Assembly: GCA_026388115.1 (NCBI GenBank)
Contig: JAPLKK010000242.1
Location: 1-45,895 of the forward strand
Direction: 5' to 3'
From: Elusimicrobiota bacterium
GTDB lineage: Bacteria; Elusimicrobiota; Elusimicrobia; UBA1565; JACRDR01
DNA length: 45,895 nucleotides
Under the pieces are notes generated by a model. It did no database searches, was not told the origin of the DNA, and saw nothing but the letters and a program-made list of their open reading frames with translations. Numbering within the stretch: position 1 is the first letter of the stretch; the number at the start of each line of letters is the position of its first letter. Below, in pieces: positions 1 to 7,817 of this stretch. Position numbers and translations under genes: made by a program.

Positions 1-2
1 AG

Positions 3-410
3 CTCCTCTTCCCGACCGCCTGCTTGGCGCTCGCGGCCGGCTTCTGCCGCGCCGCCGGGATCGCCGATCCCGCCTCCGTCAACTGCGAGGAGAAAGGGGG
101 CAAGGTGGAGGTCTACGACGGGAAGAACGGCCAGGTCGGCTTCTGCCGGCTCGGCGACCAAGCCGCGATCGCGGAGTGGACGCTGTTCCGGGGCGGCAAG
201 ACGAAGGCGATCCAGGCCTTCAAGAAGCATGCTTCCCCGAAGGGCGGCGCGAAGGAATATTGCGCCCAGGCCGGCGGCAGGATCGTCGAGTTCACGCGCG
301 GCAAGACCAGGCTCTCCGCCTGCAAGTTCCCCGACAAGTCGGCGATGGACATCGACACCCTCTTCGAGGGCCCCGCGCGCCGTCCGAAGCTCGCCGAGCT
401 GCTGAAGTAG
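3..410 (+). CDS. tandem DUF333 protein, 5' end cut by window edge
   Basis: The frame is open from base 3, and the residues before the TTG at 24 (LLFPTACLALAAG) look like the end of a signal peptide, so the true start lies outside the window. The protein carries two consecutive DUF333-type units (family of E. coli YoaF and other small lipoproteins). The first holds ADPASVNCEEKGG, then GQVGFCRL and EWTLFRG. The second is shorter and diverged, with AKEYCAQAGGRI and the ending DTLFEG. The conserved cysteine pairs suggest an oxidised exported protein. The C-terminus is complete (stop at 408-410). The function of the family is not established; 'hemolysin-like' in some annotations is not supported by anything visible here. 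The gene is convergent with the downstream RND gene, 21 bp away. Confidence 0.75.
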   Translation, partial: LLFPTACLALAAGFCRAAGIADPASVNCEEKGGKVEVYDGKNGQVGFCRLGDQAAIAEWTLFRGGKTKAIQAFKKHASPKGGAKEYCAQAGGRIVEFTRGKTRLSACKFPDKSAMDIDTLFEGPARRPKLAELLK

Positions 411-431
411 CGCCGGAACGTACGGCGCCGC

Positions 432-2897
432 CTACGTCTTGCCGCGGCCGAAGGGCTTCGTCATGAAGACGAGGGCGGGCAGCAGGATGAGCGAGGAGAG
501 GCAGGCCACGACCATGGCCAGGCCGATGAGGAGGCCGAAGAGGACCGTCGGAACGAACTTGGACAGAGACAGGATCAGGAAGCCCACCGTGATGGTCAGG
601 GAGGTGTAGAGGATCGGGTTGCCGATGGTGTGGTGGCTCGCGCGCATGGCGCGCAGGTAATCCCCGTCTTTGAGGATCTCCTTCTCGAAGCGGTAGAGGT
701 ACTGGATGGTGTTGTTGACCGCGATGCCCAGGGCCACGGAGACGATGGTGATGGTCATGACGTCCAGGGATATCCCGCCGAGGCCCATCACGCCGAGGAC
801 GGTCAGGGAGGCCAGCGCCTGCGGCAGCAGGGCGATGAGCGAGATCTTGACGGAGCGGAACAGCAGCAGGAGCGTCACGAACAGCACCAGCATCGAGAAG
901 CCGATGCTCTTGATCTGCGAGGTGTAGAGGCTCTGAAGCATGTTGTTGTAGAGGAGCATGAGGCCGCTGATCCTGAACTGGTCCTCCCGCAGGCCCACCT
1001 TGGCGACGAGATCCTTCCGGATGCGCTGGATGAGCTCCGAGCGGCGGAGGGTGGGGCTCGAGTCCTTGATGCGCGCCGTGATGCGCGCTTCGCCGTTCTC
1101 GATGGAGACGTAGGGCGTGATCAAGAAGTCCCGGAAACGGTCGGAGACCGATTGGTACAGCAAGGCCAGGCCCATGCTGTCGAGCTCCGCGCCCCCGTTG
1201 AGGATGACGGCCATCTTCTTCAGCGTGGCCAGGGAGAGGACCTTGCCCGCCTCCGGAAGGGTCTCGAGATAGTCATGGACCTTCTCGATGGTGGCGATGC
1301 GCTCGGCCGTGTACCAGTACTTCGCGGGATCCCCCTCGCTCTGCCCGAACTCCTGGAACTCCGCGAAATCCGCGTCCGCGGCCGGCTTCGCCGGCGCCTT
1401 GGGGGCCGCTTGGGGAGCCCCGAGGTTGAGGATGATGTCGATGGGGGTGGTACCCCCTAGCGACTGGTCGATGTACCTCATGCCCTTGTAGATGTCGGTG
1501 TCCTTGCGGAAGTAATCGACGAAGCTGTTCTCGACCTGGAGGCGGGCTATCCCCACGGCGGTCGCCAGCGCCACGAGGACGGTGACCGCGTAGATGGCGG
1601 GCTTGTACTCGACCGCGACGCGCGCGAAGAGGGACGTCACGGGGGCGCCCCACTCGCGGCCTTCCTTGGGCGAGGGCTTGGGGAACAGCACCATGGCGGC
1701 GGGCACGAGCCAGTAGATGAAGATCAGGGCCTCGAAGCCCACGATGGTGGTCAGCTTCATGTAGAGGGCGGGGACGAACGCCTCCCGGACCGCCTGGAAG
1801 ACGAGGTCGTGGTTGTCCGCGCCGGGCCTGGCCGCGAGCAGCTCGCGGTAGCGCGAGATGATGTAGATGGCCAGCTCCATGGTCAAGATGAGCTGGAGGG
1901 TGACGAAGTTGGCGGAGACCACGGTCACGTCCCAGTGGGTGAAGCCCATGCCGCCCATCATGATGGCTACCGACAAGACGCAGCCGCCCACGGAGAGCAG
2001 GACCCAGCGGACGTTGCCGTAGATCGCGTAAAGGGTGCCCATCATGAAGAGAATGATGGCGAGGCCGAACACGATGACGTCGTGGCTGATGTACGCCATG
2101 ATGTCGTCGATGATCATGGGGATCCCGCCGAGATGGAACCGGGCCTCGGCCCCGCGGGCCCGGATGATGCCCCGGATCGCGGCGAGCTGGAGATGGTGTT
2201 CGATGAGGAGCCGGTCCATGTAGGCGCGGTAGCGCGCCTCCAGGCCCTTGAGCTCCGCCCGCTCGGCCTTGGGGATGGTCTTGCGGTACTCCTTCTCCCG
2301 GAGCTCCGCGCGGCGGGACGTCAGCTCGCGGTCCGCGGCATCCACGCGGAAGTTGACCTGGATCGCCGTGGACTTGAAGTCCGCGCTGACCAGCTGGTCC
2401 CGGTAGATCGGGCTGGTCCGGAACTCGTCGATGGCGTAGCGGAGCTTGGCTCCGGGGGACTCCAACGTCTTCATCCGCTGCTTGAGCTCCTTCAGCGGCC
2501 CGGGAGGGTTGCGCAGGAGAGGCACGTCGAGGATGGTGACGACGGAAGCGACCCCGGGGACCTTCCTCAAGTCCTCCCGGATGCCCTTGAGCCGGTCGAG
2601 GGCCGGCTCGGCGAAGATCCCCTCCGGCGGCTCGTAGGCGATGACGACGAAGTCGCTGTTCTCGTAGCGCGCGCCGACCGCGCGGGCGAACTTCACGTCA
2701 TCGTCGTGCTCCAGGACCAGCGAGTCGCCGGAGGCGTCCGCGCGGAAATCCTTCAGCCCGAGGCAGCAGGCGGCGCTGACCAGGGCGAGGACGCAGAGGG
2801 AAGCGCGCGGGCGGCGCAGGACGGCGCGGTCGTAGAGCTCCCAAGACCGGTCCCAGACGCGGTCTCCGAGCGCCCGGGCCCTCTCCAGTAGGCTCAC
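432..2897 (-). CDS. RND superfamily (MMPL/HpnN-like) exporter
   Basis: 821 residues with the duplicated RND layout. TM1 lies near 35-52, a periplasmic domain of about 200 residues follows, a cluster of membrane segments sits around 270-455, a second periplasmic domain contains a low-complexity Ala/Pro stretch (QAAPKAPAKPAA), and a final membrane cluster spans about 670-810. The shape and length fit the MMPL/HpnN group of predicted lipid exporters rather than the longer AcrB-type drug pumps. Translation probably starts at GTG 2897, one base after the mlaC stop, with AGGAAGGG upstream, so it is translationally coupled. Standing third in an mlaA-mlaC operon, it is inferred to move lipids between the membranes, as HpnN does beside the MlaC-like HpnM. 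The substrate is unknown. Confidence 0.85.
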   Translation of the reverse strand: MSLLERARALGDRVWDRSWELYDRAVLRRPRASLCVLALVSAACCLGLKDFRADASGDSLVLEHDDDVKFARAVGARYENSDFVVIAYEPPEGIFAEPALDRLKGIREDLRKVPGVASVVTILDVPLLRNPPGPLKELKQRMKTLESPGAKLRYAIDEFRTSPIYRDQLVSADFKSTAIQVNFRVDAADRELTSRRAELREKEYRKTIPKAERAELKGLEARYRAYMDRLLIEHHLQLAAIRGIIRARGAEARFHLGGIPMIIDDIMAYISHDVIVFGLAIILFMMGTLYAIYGNVRWVLLSVGGCVLSVAIMMGGMGFTHWDVTVVSANFVTLQLILTMELAIYIISRYRELLAARPGADNHDLVFQAVREAFVPALYMKLTTIVGFEALIFIYWLVPAAMVLFPKPSPKEGREWGAPVTSLFARVAVEYKPAIYAVTVLVALATAVGIARLQVENSFVDYFRKDTDIYKGMRYIDQSLGGTTPIDIILNLGAPQAAPKAPAKPAADADFAEFQEFGQSEGDPAKYWYTAERIATIEKVHDYLETLPEAGKVLSLATLKKMAVILNGGAELDSMGLALLYQSVSDRFRDFLITPYVSIENGEARITARIKDSSPTLRRSELIQRIRKDLVAKVGLREDQFRISGLMLLYNNMLQSLYTSQIKSIGFSMLVLFVTLLLLFRSVKISLIALLPQALASLTVLGVMGLGGISLDVMTITIVSVALGIAVNNTIQYLYRFEKEILKDGDYLRAMRASHHTIGNPILYTSLTITVGFLILSLSKFVPTVLFGLLIGLAMVVACLSSLILLPALVFMTKPFGRGKT

Positions 2898-2898
2898 G

Positions 2899-3648
2899 TC
2901 AGCGCGGCCCTTCCTGGCCGGCTTTGGAGGGCTCCTTGATGTCCTTCAGCGCCTTCGGAGTCACCAGGGACTTGGCCCCCATCTTGTCGAGCAGCTCCCG
3001 GGGCGAGGCCTTCTGCAGCACCTGGTCGTATTGGGCCATGTAGGCCCGGATGAAGCTGACGCCCGAGATATCGATGTCGTACATCTTCCAGGTCGTCTTG
3101 GCGCGGTACAGCTTGAAGGTCAGCACGTAGCGCTCTCCCTTGGAGAGGATGTGCAGCGTCATCGCGTACTTCCCCTTGTCCCCCGGGACCGGCGCGACGA
3201 ACTCGACGGTCTCGTCGGTGTAGGTGTCGAGCTTGTCGAAGCAGGCGTCGTGGATCGTCTTCGTGAAGGTGGCGACGAACTCCTTCCGCTGGGCCTCGTC
3301 GAATTTCGGCCAATACACCGGTCCGAGCGTCAGCTTCGCCATCAGGGCGAAGTCGCCCACCGAATCCATGGTGGCGAGGAGCTTCTGCCGGCGCGCGTCG
3401 TGGCTGTTCGACTTGTCCTGGAGGACGGCGAGCATGGAGTTGATGGCGCCCTCGACGGCCTCCCGCACGCCCTTGGGGCCCGCATCCGTCGGCTGGGCTT
3501 CGGTCGTCGCCGTCGGCGTGGAGACCTGGGACGTTGCCGGGGCCGTGGAGACCGTTTGAGACGGCGCCGTCGGCGTGGAGACCGTCTGGCAGGACGCCGG
3601 CGGCGCCCAGGCGGCCGCGAACGAGAGGATCGCCAATAGCAGGCTCAT
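2899..3648 (-). CDS. mlaC: MlaC/Ttg2D family periplasmic phospholipid-binding protein
   Basis: About 249 residues from the ATG at 3648, which overlaps the mlaA stop (ATGA) and has GGAG 8-9 nt upstream. A longer open frame extends upstream but runs through mlaA in another frame and was not used. The N-terminus is a short signal peptide (LLLAILSFAAAWAPP) followed by an unusual Thr/Pro/Ser-rich stretch with repeats of QTVSTPTAPS type, perhaps a flexible tether. The mature part matches the MlaC fold: a helix resembling MLAVLQD, then TLGPVYWPKFDEAQ, the strand FKLYRAKTTWKMYDIDI, and GVSFIRAYMAQYDQVL. MlaC proteins ferry phospholipids across the periplasm. Here the partners are MlaA and an RND protein; no MlaFEDB ABC genes are visible. 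Confidence 0.9.
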   Translation of the reverse strand: MSLLLAILSFAAAWAPPASCQTVSTPTAPSQTVSTAPATSQVSTPTATTEAQPTDAGPKGVREAVEGAINSMLAVLQDKSNSHDARRQKLLATMDSVGDFALMAKLTLGPVYWPKFDEAQRKEFVATFTKTIHDACFDKLDTYTDETVEFVAPVPGDKGKYAMTLHILSKGERYVLTFKLYRAKTTWKMYDIDISGVSFIRAYMAQYDQVLQKASPRELLDKMGAKSLVTPKALKDIKEPSKAGQEGPR

Positions 3649-4499
3649 TTCGATATCTCCTTTTTTCGCATCTCGCTGTACCCGTCGCGGATGAAGACGT
3701 AGGGGTCCAGGGTGGTCTTCTTGATGATCTCGTAGTCGCCGCCGTGCAGGGAGACATAGTTCATCTGCTCGCCGGCCGCCACTTCGAAGCCGTCCTGAAA
3801 GTTCGCCAGGTAATTGACCGGGTTCACAAGGAAGTTCAGGCCCATCCCCACCCCATCGCGCAGGTTCGACTGTCCCAAGAAGGGGAGCACGATGGGGACC
3901 CCCTCGCCCACGCCGTAGAACCCGAAGGTCTGCCCGAAGTCCTTGTTGCTCGGCTCCCAATGCAGCCAACTCCTGGCGGGGTCGAAGAGCCCCCCGATGC
4001 CGACGGTGGAGTTCACGACGAAGCGCCCGGTCTCCTTCGCGCAGCCCTTGAATTTGAACTGGAGCAGGTTGTTGAAGAAGCGGAGGGGGAAGTAGAGGTT
4101 ATGGAAGGCGCGCCGGATCGCCTTGCGGCCCGGGTCGGGGACGATGAAGGAGTACCCCTTGCACATGGGCTTGGCGAGCCAGAAGTAGAACTTGTCGTTG
4201 ACAGCGAACATGAAGCGGTTGTAGCCGATGAGAGGGTCGAAGGCCTTCCTCTGGCCCGAAGCGGCGGTCGCGCTCGTGCTGTACTCGGCCGCGAAGTTGT
4301 CGAAGTCCGCGTCCCTCGCAGGCGTTGCCGGGCCCGTTTCGGTCTCCGAAGGCGTGGAGGGCGCCGGAACCACGGAAAACTCGACGCCCCAGGCTGCGCA
4401 AGCCGGGAAGACCCAGACAAGGAGAGCGGCGGCCCAAAGGGATGCCTTGAGCGGACCCGTCGCGGCCTCCTTGTCCGATCGAGCGACCTGCTGAATCAA
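3645..4499 (-). CDS. mlaA: MlaA (VacJ) outer-membrane lipid transport protein
   Basis: 284 residues. The N-terminal hydrophobic segment (LWAAALLVWVFPACA) has a cysteine in the right place but a weak lipobox (FPAC). Family hallmarks are all present: FDPLIGYNRFMFAVND, the NNLLQFKFKGC region, RFVVNSTVGIGGLFDPA, FGQTFGFYGVGEGVP and IVLPFLGQSNLRDGVG, and the C-terminal YVFIRDGYSEMR. MlaA sits in the outer membrane and removes mislocalised phospholipids from the outer leaflet. The start at 4499 is preceded by a strong Shine-Dalgarno (AGGAGGAG). It is the first gene of a tightly coupled operon with mlaC and the RND exporter. Length and motif order are normal for the family. Confidence 0.95.
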   Translation of the reverse strand: MIQQVARSDKEAATGPLKASLWAAALLVWVFPACAAWGVEFSVVPAPSTPSETETGPATPARDADFDNFAAEYSTSATAASGQRKAFDPLIGYNRFMFAVNDKFYFWLAKPMCKGYSFIVPDPGRKAIRRAFHNLYFPLRFFNNLLQFKFKGCAKETGRFVVNSTVGIGGLFDPARSWLHWEPSNKDFGQTFGFYGVGEGVPIVLPFLGQSNLRDGVGMGLNFLVNPVNYLANFQDGFEVAAGEQMNYVSLHGGDYEIIKKTTLDPYVFIRDGYSEMRKKEISK

Positions 4500-4622
4500 G
4501 AACTCCTCCTAGATTGCGGCGATAGACTATCATGCTAACACAACGTCGAGGGGTCGCGCAGTAGGCAACCGCTTTCGCCTCGTAGCCTCAGGGATGAGAT
4601 CGATGCGAGCGTGCGTGGGTGC

Positions 4623-5789
4623 TCAGGAAAAGACGCCGGAGAGATATCCGCCGTCTTTCATGACGCCGATCCGCTGGCCCGAGCCCATGACGAGGTCGAC
4701 GGACGAGACCCTGACGTCCGGCTGGCACTCCGGGACGTAAACGCGGTCGATGTGAACGACGGCCTCGGGGCTTGAGAACTGCTTGGGGCCCACCTGCCCG
4801 CCGAAATGCTCGCTGCGCCCGAAGGCGATGTGCAGACCGAGCTTCTCGTCGAGCAGGACCTCTCCTACGGGCTTGACGCCGAAGGCCGCCAGGACGCCGA
4901 GGCCCAGCTCCGCGAGGTTGCCGTAGGCTGGCTCTTTGGCCAGTAGAGCAGCCTCGCGCGTGGACTCGGGGCCTTCAGACATCACGGAGACGGCCTTGTT
5001 CGCCTTGATGGCGTAGCGCACGACCTCGGCGCCGAACTGGACGGGCAGCTCTCCCGCGGACAGGCTCGGCTCTCCCTCTCCCTCGTAGGGGACGATATAG
5101 GCCTCGCCCGAGGGCAGATTGCCCGCCGTGCCGGGCTCGGGCAGAAGGCCGCCGGAGGCGTGGCCCTTCCGGAAGCGCAAGTCCAGCCGCAGGAAGCTCT
5201 CCCCGCCGGGACGGCGGAAGCTCAGCTCGGCGCCGTCGGCGCGGTCGAGGAGGTCCTTGAGGCGCTGGACCCTGCGGTTGACCTCCGCGTAGTCCAGGCG
5301 CAAGGCGGGGATCATCGCCGCGCTGAAACCCGGCATGGTCGCGGCGCGGATCGGATGGCGCTTGGCCGCCATCTTGAGGGGGGCGGTGGCCGAGAACTCG
5401 GTCGGGGCGAGCAGGATGGGGTGCTCGGCGAAGAGCTCGTCGAACGGCCTTGCGAGGGCGCAGTCGAGGTCTTCGGCGCGCGCGGGCAGGGGCCCGCCCC
5501 CGTGCAGCCAGCAGTCCCGCGGCAGCTCGCCGTTGTTCGTGTGCGCGCTTCGGTAAAGCGCGAGGCTGACGCGCAGCCCCAGCCCGGAGCTTTCGGCCGA
5601 GAGCTCCCGTGCCCAGTCGGCGGCCATCTCGCGGCGTTCCTTCCACGCGGGATTGTCGGGAGACCGGGCGTCGGGAAGGTCGACGAGGACCGCCATCGAC
5701 TCCTCCCCCGGACGCGGAAGAAAGACGCGGCGCACGAGGGCGGCAAGCTCGGGGCCTCTGAGGCGTTCGTTCACAAGCGCATCATACAA
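4623..5789 (-). CDS. M29-type metallo-aminopeptidase (AmpS/aminopeptidase T-like)
   Basis: 388 residues, cytoplasmic, no signal peptide. The C-terminal half carries M29-like motifs: NLPSGEAYIVPYEGE (first Glu ligand), the AELGLG segment, GLHIAFGRSEHFGG, and VHIDRVY with the H-x-D pair typical of the family's metal site. In M29 enzymes a Tyr follows the first His by seven residues; here that place appears to be Glu, so catalytic competence is open. The N-terminal half is diverged, as usual in this family. The start chosen is TTG 5789; a GTG 15 nt further in would remove only five residues. The gene is monocistronic, with about 120 bp before mlaA and a 138-bp divergent spacer to the receiver gene. 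Confidence 0.7.
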   Translation of the reverse strand: MYDALVNERLRGPELAALVRRVFLPRPGEESMAVLVDLPDARSPDNPAWKERREMAADWARELSAESSGLGLRVSLALYRSAHTNNGELPRDCWLHGGGPLPARAEDLDCALARPFDELFAEHPILLAPTEFSATAPLKMAAKRHPIRAATMPGFSAAMIPALRLDYAEVNRRVQRLKDLLDRADGAELSFRRPGGESFLRLDLRFRKGHASGGLLPEPGTAGNLPSGEAYIVPYEGEGEPSLSAGELPVQFGAEVVRYAIKANKAVSVMSEGPESTREAALLAKEPAYGNLAELGLGVLAAFGVKPVGEVLLDEKLGLHIAFGRSEHFGGQVGPKQFSSPEAVVHIDRVYVPECQPDVRVSSVDLVMGSGQRIGVMKDGGYLSGVFS

Positions 5790-5913
5790 TCGTGCGCGCC
5801 AGGAGAAAAGCCTCGGTCAGGGTCACGGTACCACGGTACCGGGCGTCAACTTTGCTATCTAAGATCAAGGCTGTAGGCAGGAAACTGATGCGCGGCCTGA
5901 CCCATTAAGTCGC

Positions 5914-5919
5914 TATAAT
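5914..5919 (+). promoter_or_regulatory. -10 box (TATAAT) of receiver gene, leaderless start
   Basis: A consensus TATAAT ends 8 nt before the GTG at 5928, so a normal initiation point falls on or next to the start codon. No convincing -35 is seen at 16-18 bp upstream. Same geometry as five other genes in the window. Confidence 0.6.
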
Positions 5920-5927
5920 AGGGCGAG

Positions 5928-6329
5928 GTGCCTGATAAGATCCTGATCGTCGATGACGAGGCCGACCTGAGGAGCACGCTGGCGGACATCCTCCGCTTCC
6001 GCTTCAGTGTGCTCCAGGCCCCCAATGGGGCTGCGGCTCTCGATGTCATCAAGCAGGAGCACCCACGGCTGATGTTTCTGGACATGTCCATGCCGGGGAT
6101 GGATGGCCTGCAAGTCCTCGCGGCGGCGAAGGCCCTGGACCCCGCGCTCATCGTAGTCATGCTCACGAGCGAACAGCACGTCGAAGTCGCCGCCAAGGCT
6201 TTGGAGCTGGGCGCGACCGAGTTCGTCACCAAGCCCTTCGACGTGGATTTTATCCGCGCCGAGACCGTTCGGCTGATGAGCTCGACCGGCAAGCCCTCGG
6301 ACGGCAAACCCTGGAGGGCGGTCCCCTAG
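5928..6329 (+). CDS. single-domain response regulator (CheY-like receiver)
   Basis: 133 residues consisting of one receiver domain. Visible signature residues are the acidic pocket D9-D10, the phosphoacceptor D52 in LFLDMSMPGMDG (the Asp before MSMPG), the switch Thr/Ser at 80-81 (MLTSE) and the invariant Lys at 102 (VTKPFD). No output domain follows; about 15 tail residues are polar. It probably relays phosphate or acts by protein contact. No kinase gene is adjacent: its neighbours are a divergent aminopeptidase and a convergent LURP-one gene. It starts at GTG 5928 with no Shine-Dalgarno, directly behind a TATAAT. The many kinases at 38-45 kb are possible but unproven partners. Confidence 0.93.
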   Translation: MPDKILIVDDEADLRSTLADILRFRFSVLQAPNGAAALDVIKQEHPRLMFLDMSMPGMDGLQVLAAAKALDPALIVVMLTSEQHVEVAAKALELGATEFVTKPFDVDFIRAETVRLMSSTGKPSDGKPWRAVP

Positions 6330-6339
6330 GGAGCGGCCC

Positions 6340-7113
6340 CTATTTGTCGTCGTCCGAGCTCTTGCGGGACTGTTCCTTTCTGCGGTCGTTGTCGACCGAG
6401 CTCTTGTAGGCGGCGATCATGACGACCAACCGCGAGTCGATCGCTTTCGGGGCGCGGATCGAGACGTCCCACCGGTCGGTCAAGCGGAGGAGGTTCTCCT
6501 TGAAGCCGCGGCGGACCTCGGCGACGACCCGGCCGGCTGGATCGCGCAGGACGATCTCGGTGGAGAGCCATTCCACCTTCTCCGAGGTGGCGATCGGCTT
6601 CCCGGCGGCGTCGAGGATCTGGTACTGGGTGTAGACTTTGAAGAGCGACTTCAGGATGTCCTCTTTGATCGTGCCGATCTTGCGGCCGGCCCCGTCCGTG
6701 ACATCCACCGTGGCGCCGAGGGCGAAGAACCGGGCGCGAGCCTCGGCCACCTTGTTCTTGCCGGCGTCGGTGTAGGTGAAGGACTTCGTGAAGCTGATCA
6801 GCCGCTCCCGGATCGTGCCGAGCGTGGCGCCGTCCGCCTTGATGTCGAAAGTGTCCGTGAAGGCGAAGAACCGTTCGCAGATGCTGAAGGTCGCCGGCAG
6901 CTCCGGAGCGGGGAGGGCCTGCGTCGGAACGGGGAAGCTGTCGGATATCCGGCGGATCTCGGGCGCCGCCGGGGCCTGCGCGAGCTGGGCGCGGAACTGT
7001 GCCATGTCCGGGAAGGGCGGCAGACCTTCCTGGCCGTAGCCGACGCTTGTTGGGCCCGGCGCCGCCAACGCGGCCAAGATGAGGCAGGCAAAGGCGATCG
7101 TTCTTCTGGACAT
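6340..7113 (-). CDS. exported LURP-one-related (Tubby/scramblase-fold) protein
   Basis: 257 residues with a cleavable-looking signal peptide (IAFACLILAALAAPGP), a Pro/Ala-rich linker to about residue 70, then a domain of about 165 residues that resembles the LURP-one-related family. It shows successive beta-hairpins: FDIKADGATLGTIRERL, VDVTDGAGRKIGTIKED, ILDAAGKPIATSEKV and IVLRDPAGRVVAEVRRGF, ending in the buried helix DSRLVVMIAAYKSSVD. Related Tubby-like domains bind membrane lipid or DNA, but bacterial LURP-one proteins have no settled role, and most lack a signal peptide, which makes this exported version slightly unusual. The highly charged tail (RRKEQSRKSSDDDK) may be disordered. The start ATG has GGAGG 8-12 nt upstream. 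Only 10 bp separate its end from the convergent receiver gene. Confidence 0.75.
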   Translation of the reverse strand: MSRRTIAFACLILAALAAPGPTSVGYGQEGLPPFPDMAQFRAQLAQAPAAPEIRRISDSFPVPTQALPAPELPATFSICERFFAFTDTFDIKADGATLGTIRERLISFTKSFTYTDAGKNKVAEARARFFALGATVDVTDGAGRKIGTIKEDILKSLFKVYTQYQILDAAGKPIATSEKVEWLSTEIVLRDPAGRVVAEVRRGFKENLLRLTDRWDVSIRAPKAIDSRLVVMIAAYKSSVDNDRRKEQSRKSSDDDK

Positions 7114-7232
7114 GAGGCGCCTCCGGATGGCTGAAATGATGGGAAATCCGCGCCCGCTTGATATGAGACTAAGGGGCCGGGGGGCGGCGGGCTTTTGGCC
7201 TAAAGCGGTAAGGGCCGCAGAGGACTCGCTGC

Positions 7233-7745
7233 CTAGTTCCAGGTCTTGCTTAGCTTGCGCAAGACAGCGCGGGCTTTCTGACGACGACGGAGGGGGAGGC
7301 GGTCGATGATCAGCTTCCCATCGAGGTGGTCGAGCTCGTGTTGGACAGCCCTGGCCAGAAGACCTTCTGCAGCCAGCTCGATGGGGACGCCGGTCTCGTC
7401 GAGCGCCTGGACCCTCACTTTAAGATGACGCCGGACTTTGGTGAAGAAGCCCGGGAGTGACAGGCATCCTTCCTCTCCCAGTCCACTCCCTGACCCTTCG
7501 ACGAGTTCGGGATTGATGAGCACGATCCTGCTGGACCGGCCGCTCGGCTTGACGTCGACGATCACCAGCCTCAGCGGAAGACCGACCTGCGGAGCGGCCA
7601 GCCCCACTCCGCTCGCGCTCGCCATGGTTTCCCACATATCGGAAAGGATCCTCGGAAGCTTTCTCTTGAGGTGCGTGTAATCGATCCAAGGGACCTTCTT
7701 CCTTAGGATCTTCTCTCCGTATTTGCAGATTCTCAGAATTGCCAT
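7233..7745 (-). CDS. def: peptide deformylase
   Basis: 170 residues from the ATG at 7745. Upstream in-frame codons are GC-rich spacer sequence and were not used. All three catalytic motifs are present: GVGLAAPQVG (residues 46-55), EEGCLSLPG (about 91-99, with the Cys metal ligand) and QHELDHLDG (about 134-142, HExxH with the catalytic Glu). The enzyme removes the formyl group from nascent proteins in the cytoplasm. Genomes usually place def beside fmt; here it lies downstream of the sugar ABC ATPase in the same direction, separated by a 72-bp spacer with a GC-rich hairpin, so co-transcription is uncertain. Length is normal for bacterial deformylases. Confidence 0.96.
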   Translation of the reverse strand: MAILRICKYGEKILRKKVPWIDYTHLKRKLPRILSDMWETMASASGVGLAAPQVGLPLRLVIVDVKPSGRSSRIVLINPELVEGSGSGLGEEGCLSLPGFFTKVRRHLKVRVQALDETGVPIELAAEGLLARAVQHELDHLDGKLIIDRLPLRRRQKARAVLRKLSKTWN

Positions 7746-7790
7746 GGGCGACTTCGCAACCTCGGTGCGGCGACGACCCCCCAACCCCTG

Positions 7791-7813
7791 CCCTCCCCCA
7801 CAAGGGGGGAGGG
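7791..7813. repeat. G/C-rich hairpin between ABC ATPase gene and def
   Basis: Perfect 9-bp inverted repeat CCCTCCCCC / GGGGGAGGG with a 5-nt loop (ACAAG). It lies just past the ATPase stop codon on the minus strand but has no T-run, so it is not a classical terminator. It could attenuate read-through into def or be a dispersed repeat. Confidence 0.5.
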
Positions 7814-7817
7814 AGAA

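Noticed and set aside
5810-5905. Further palindrome family member (CGGTCAGG...CCTGACC, with GTCAACTT inside)
   Set aside because: Arms match over only 7 bp with about 80 nt between; the ACGGTACC tandem is too short to call a repeat.
6325-6345. Bidirectional terminator between the convergent receiver and LURP-one genes
   Set aside because: Only TAGGG/CCCTA pairs, 5 bp, with no T-run.
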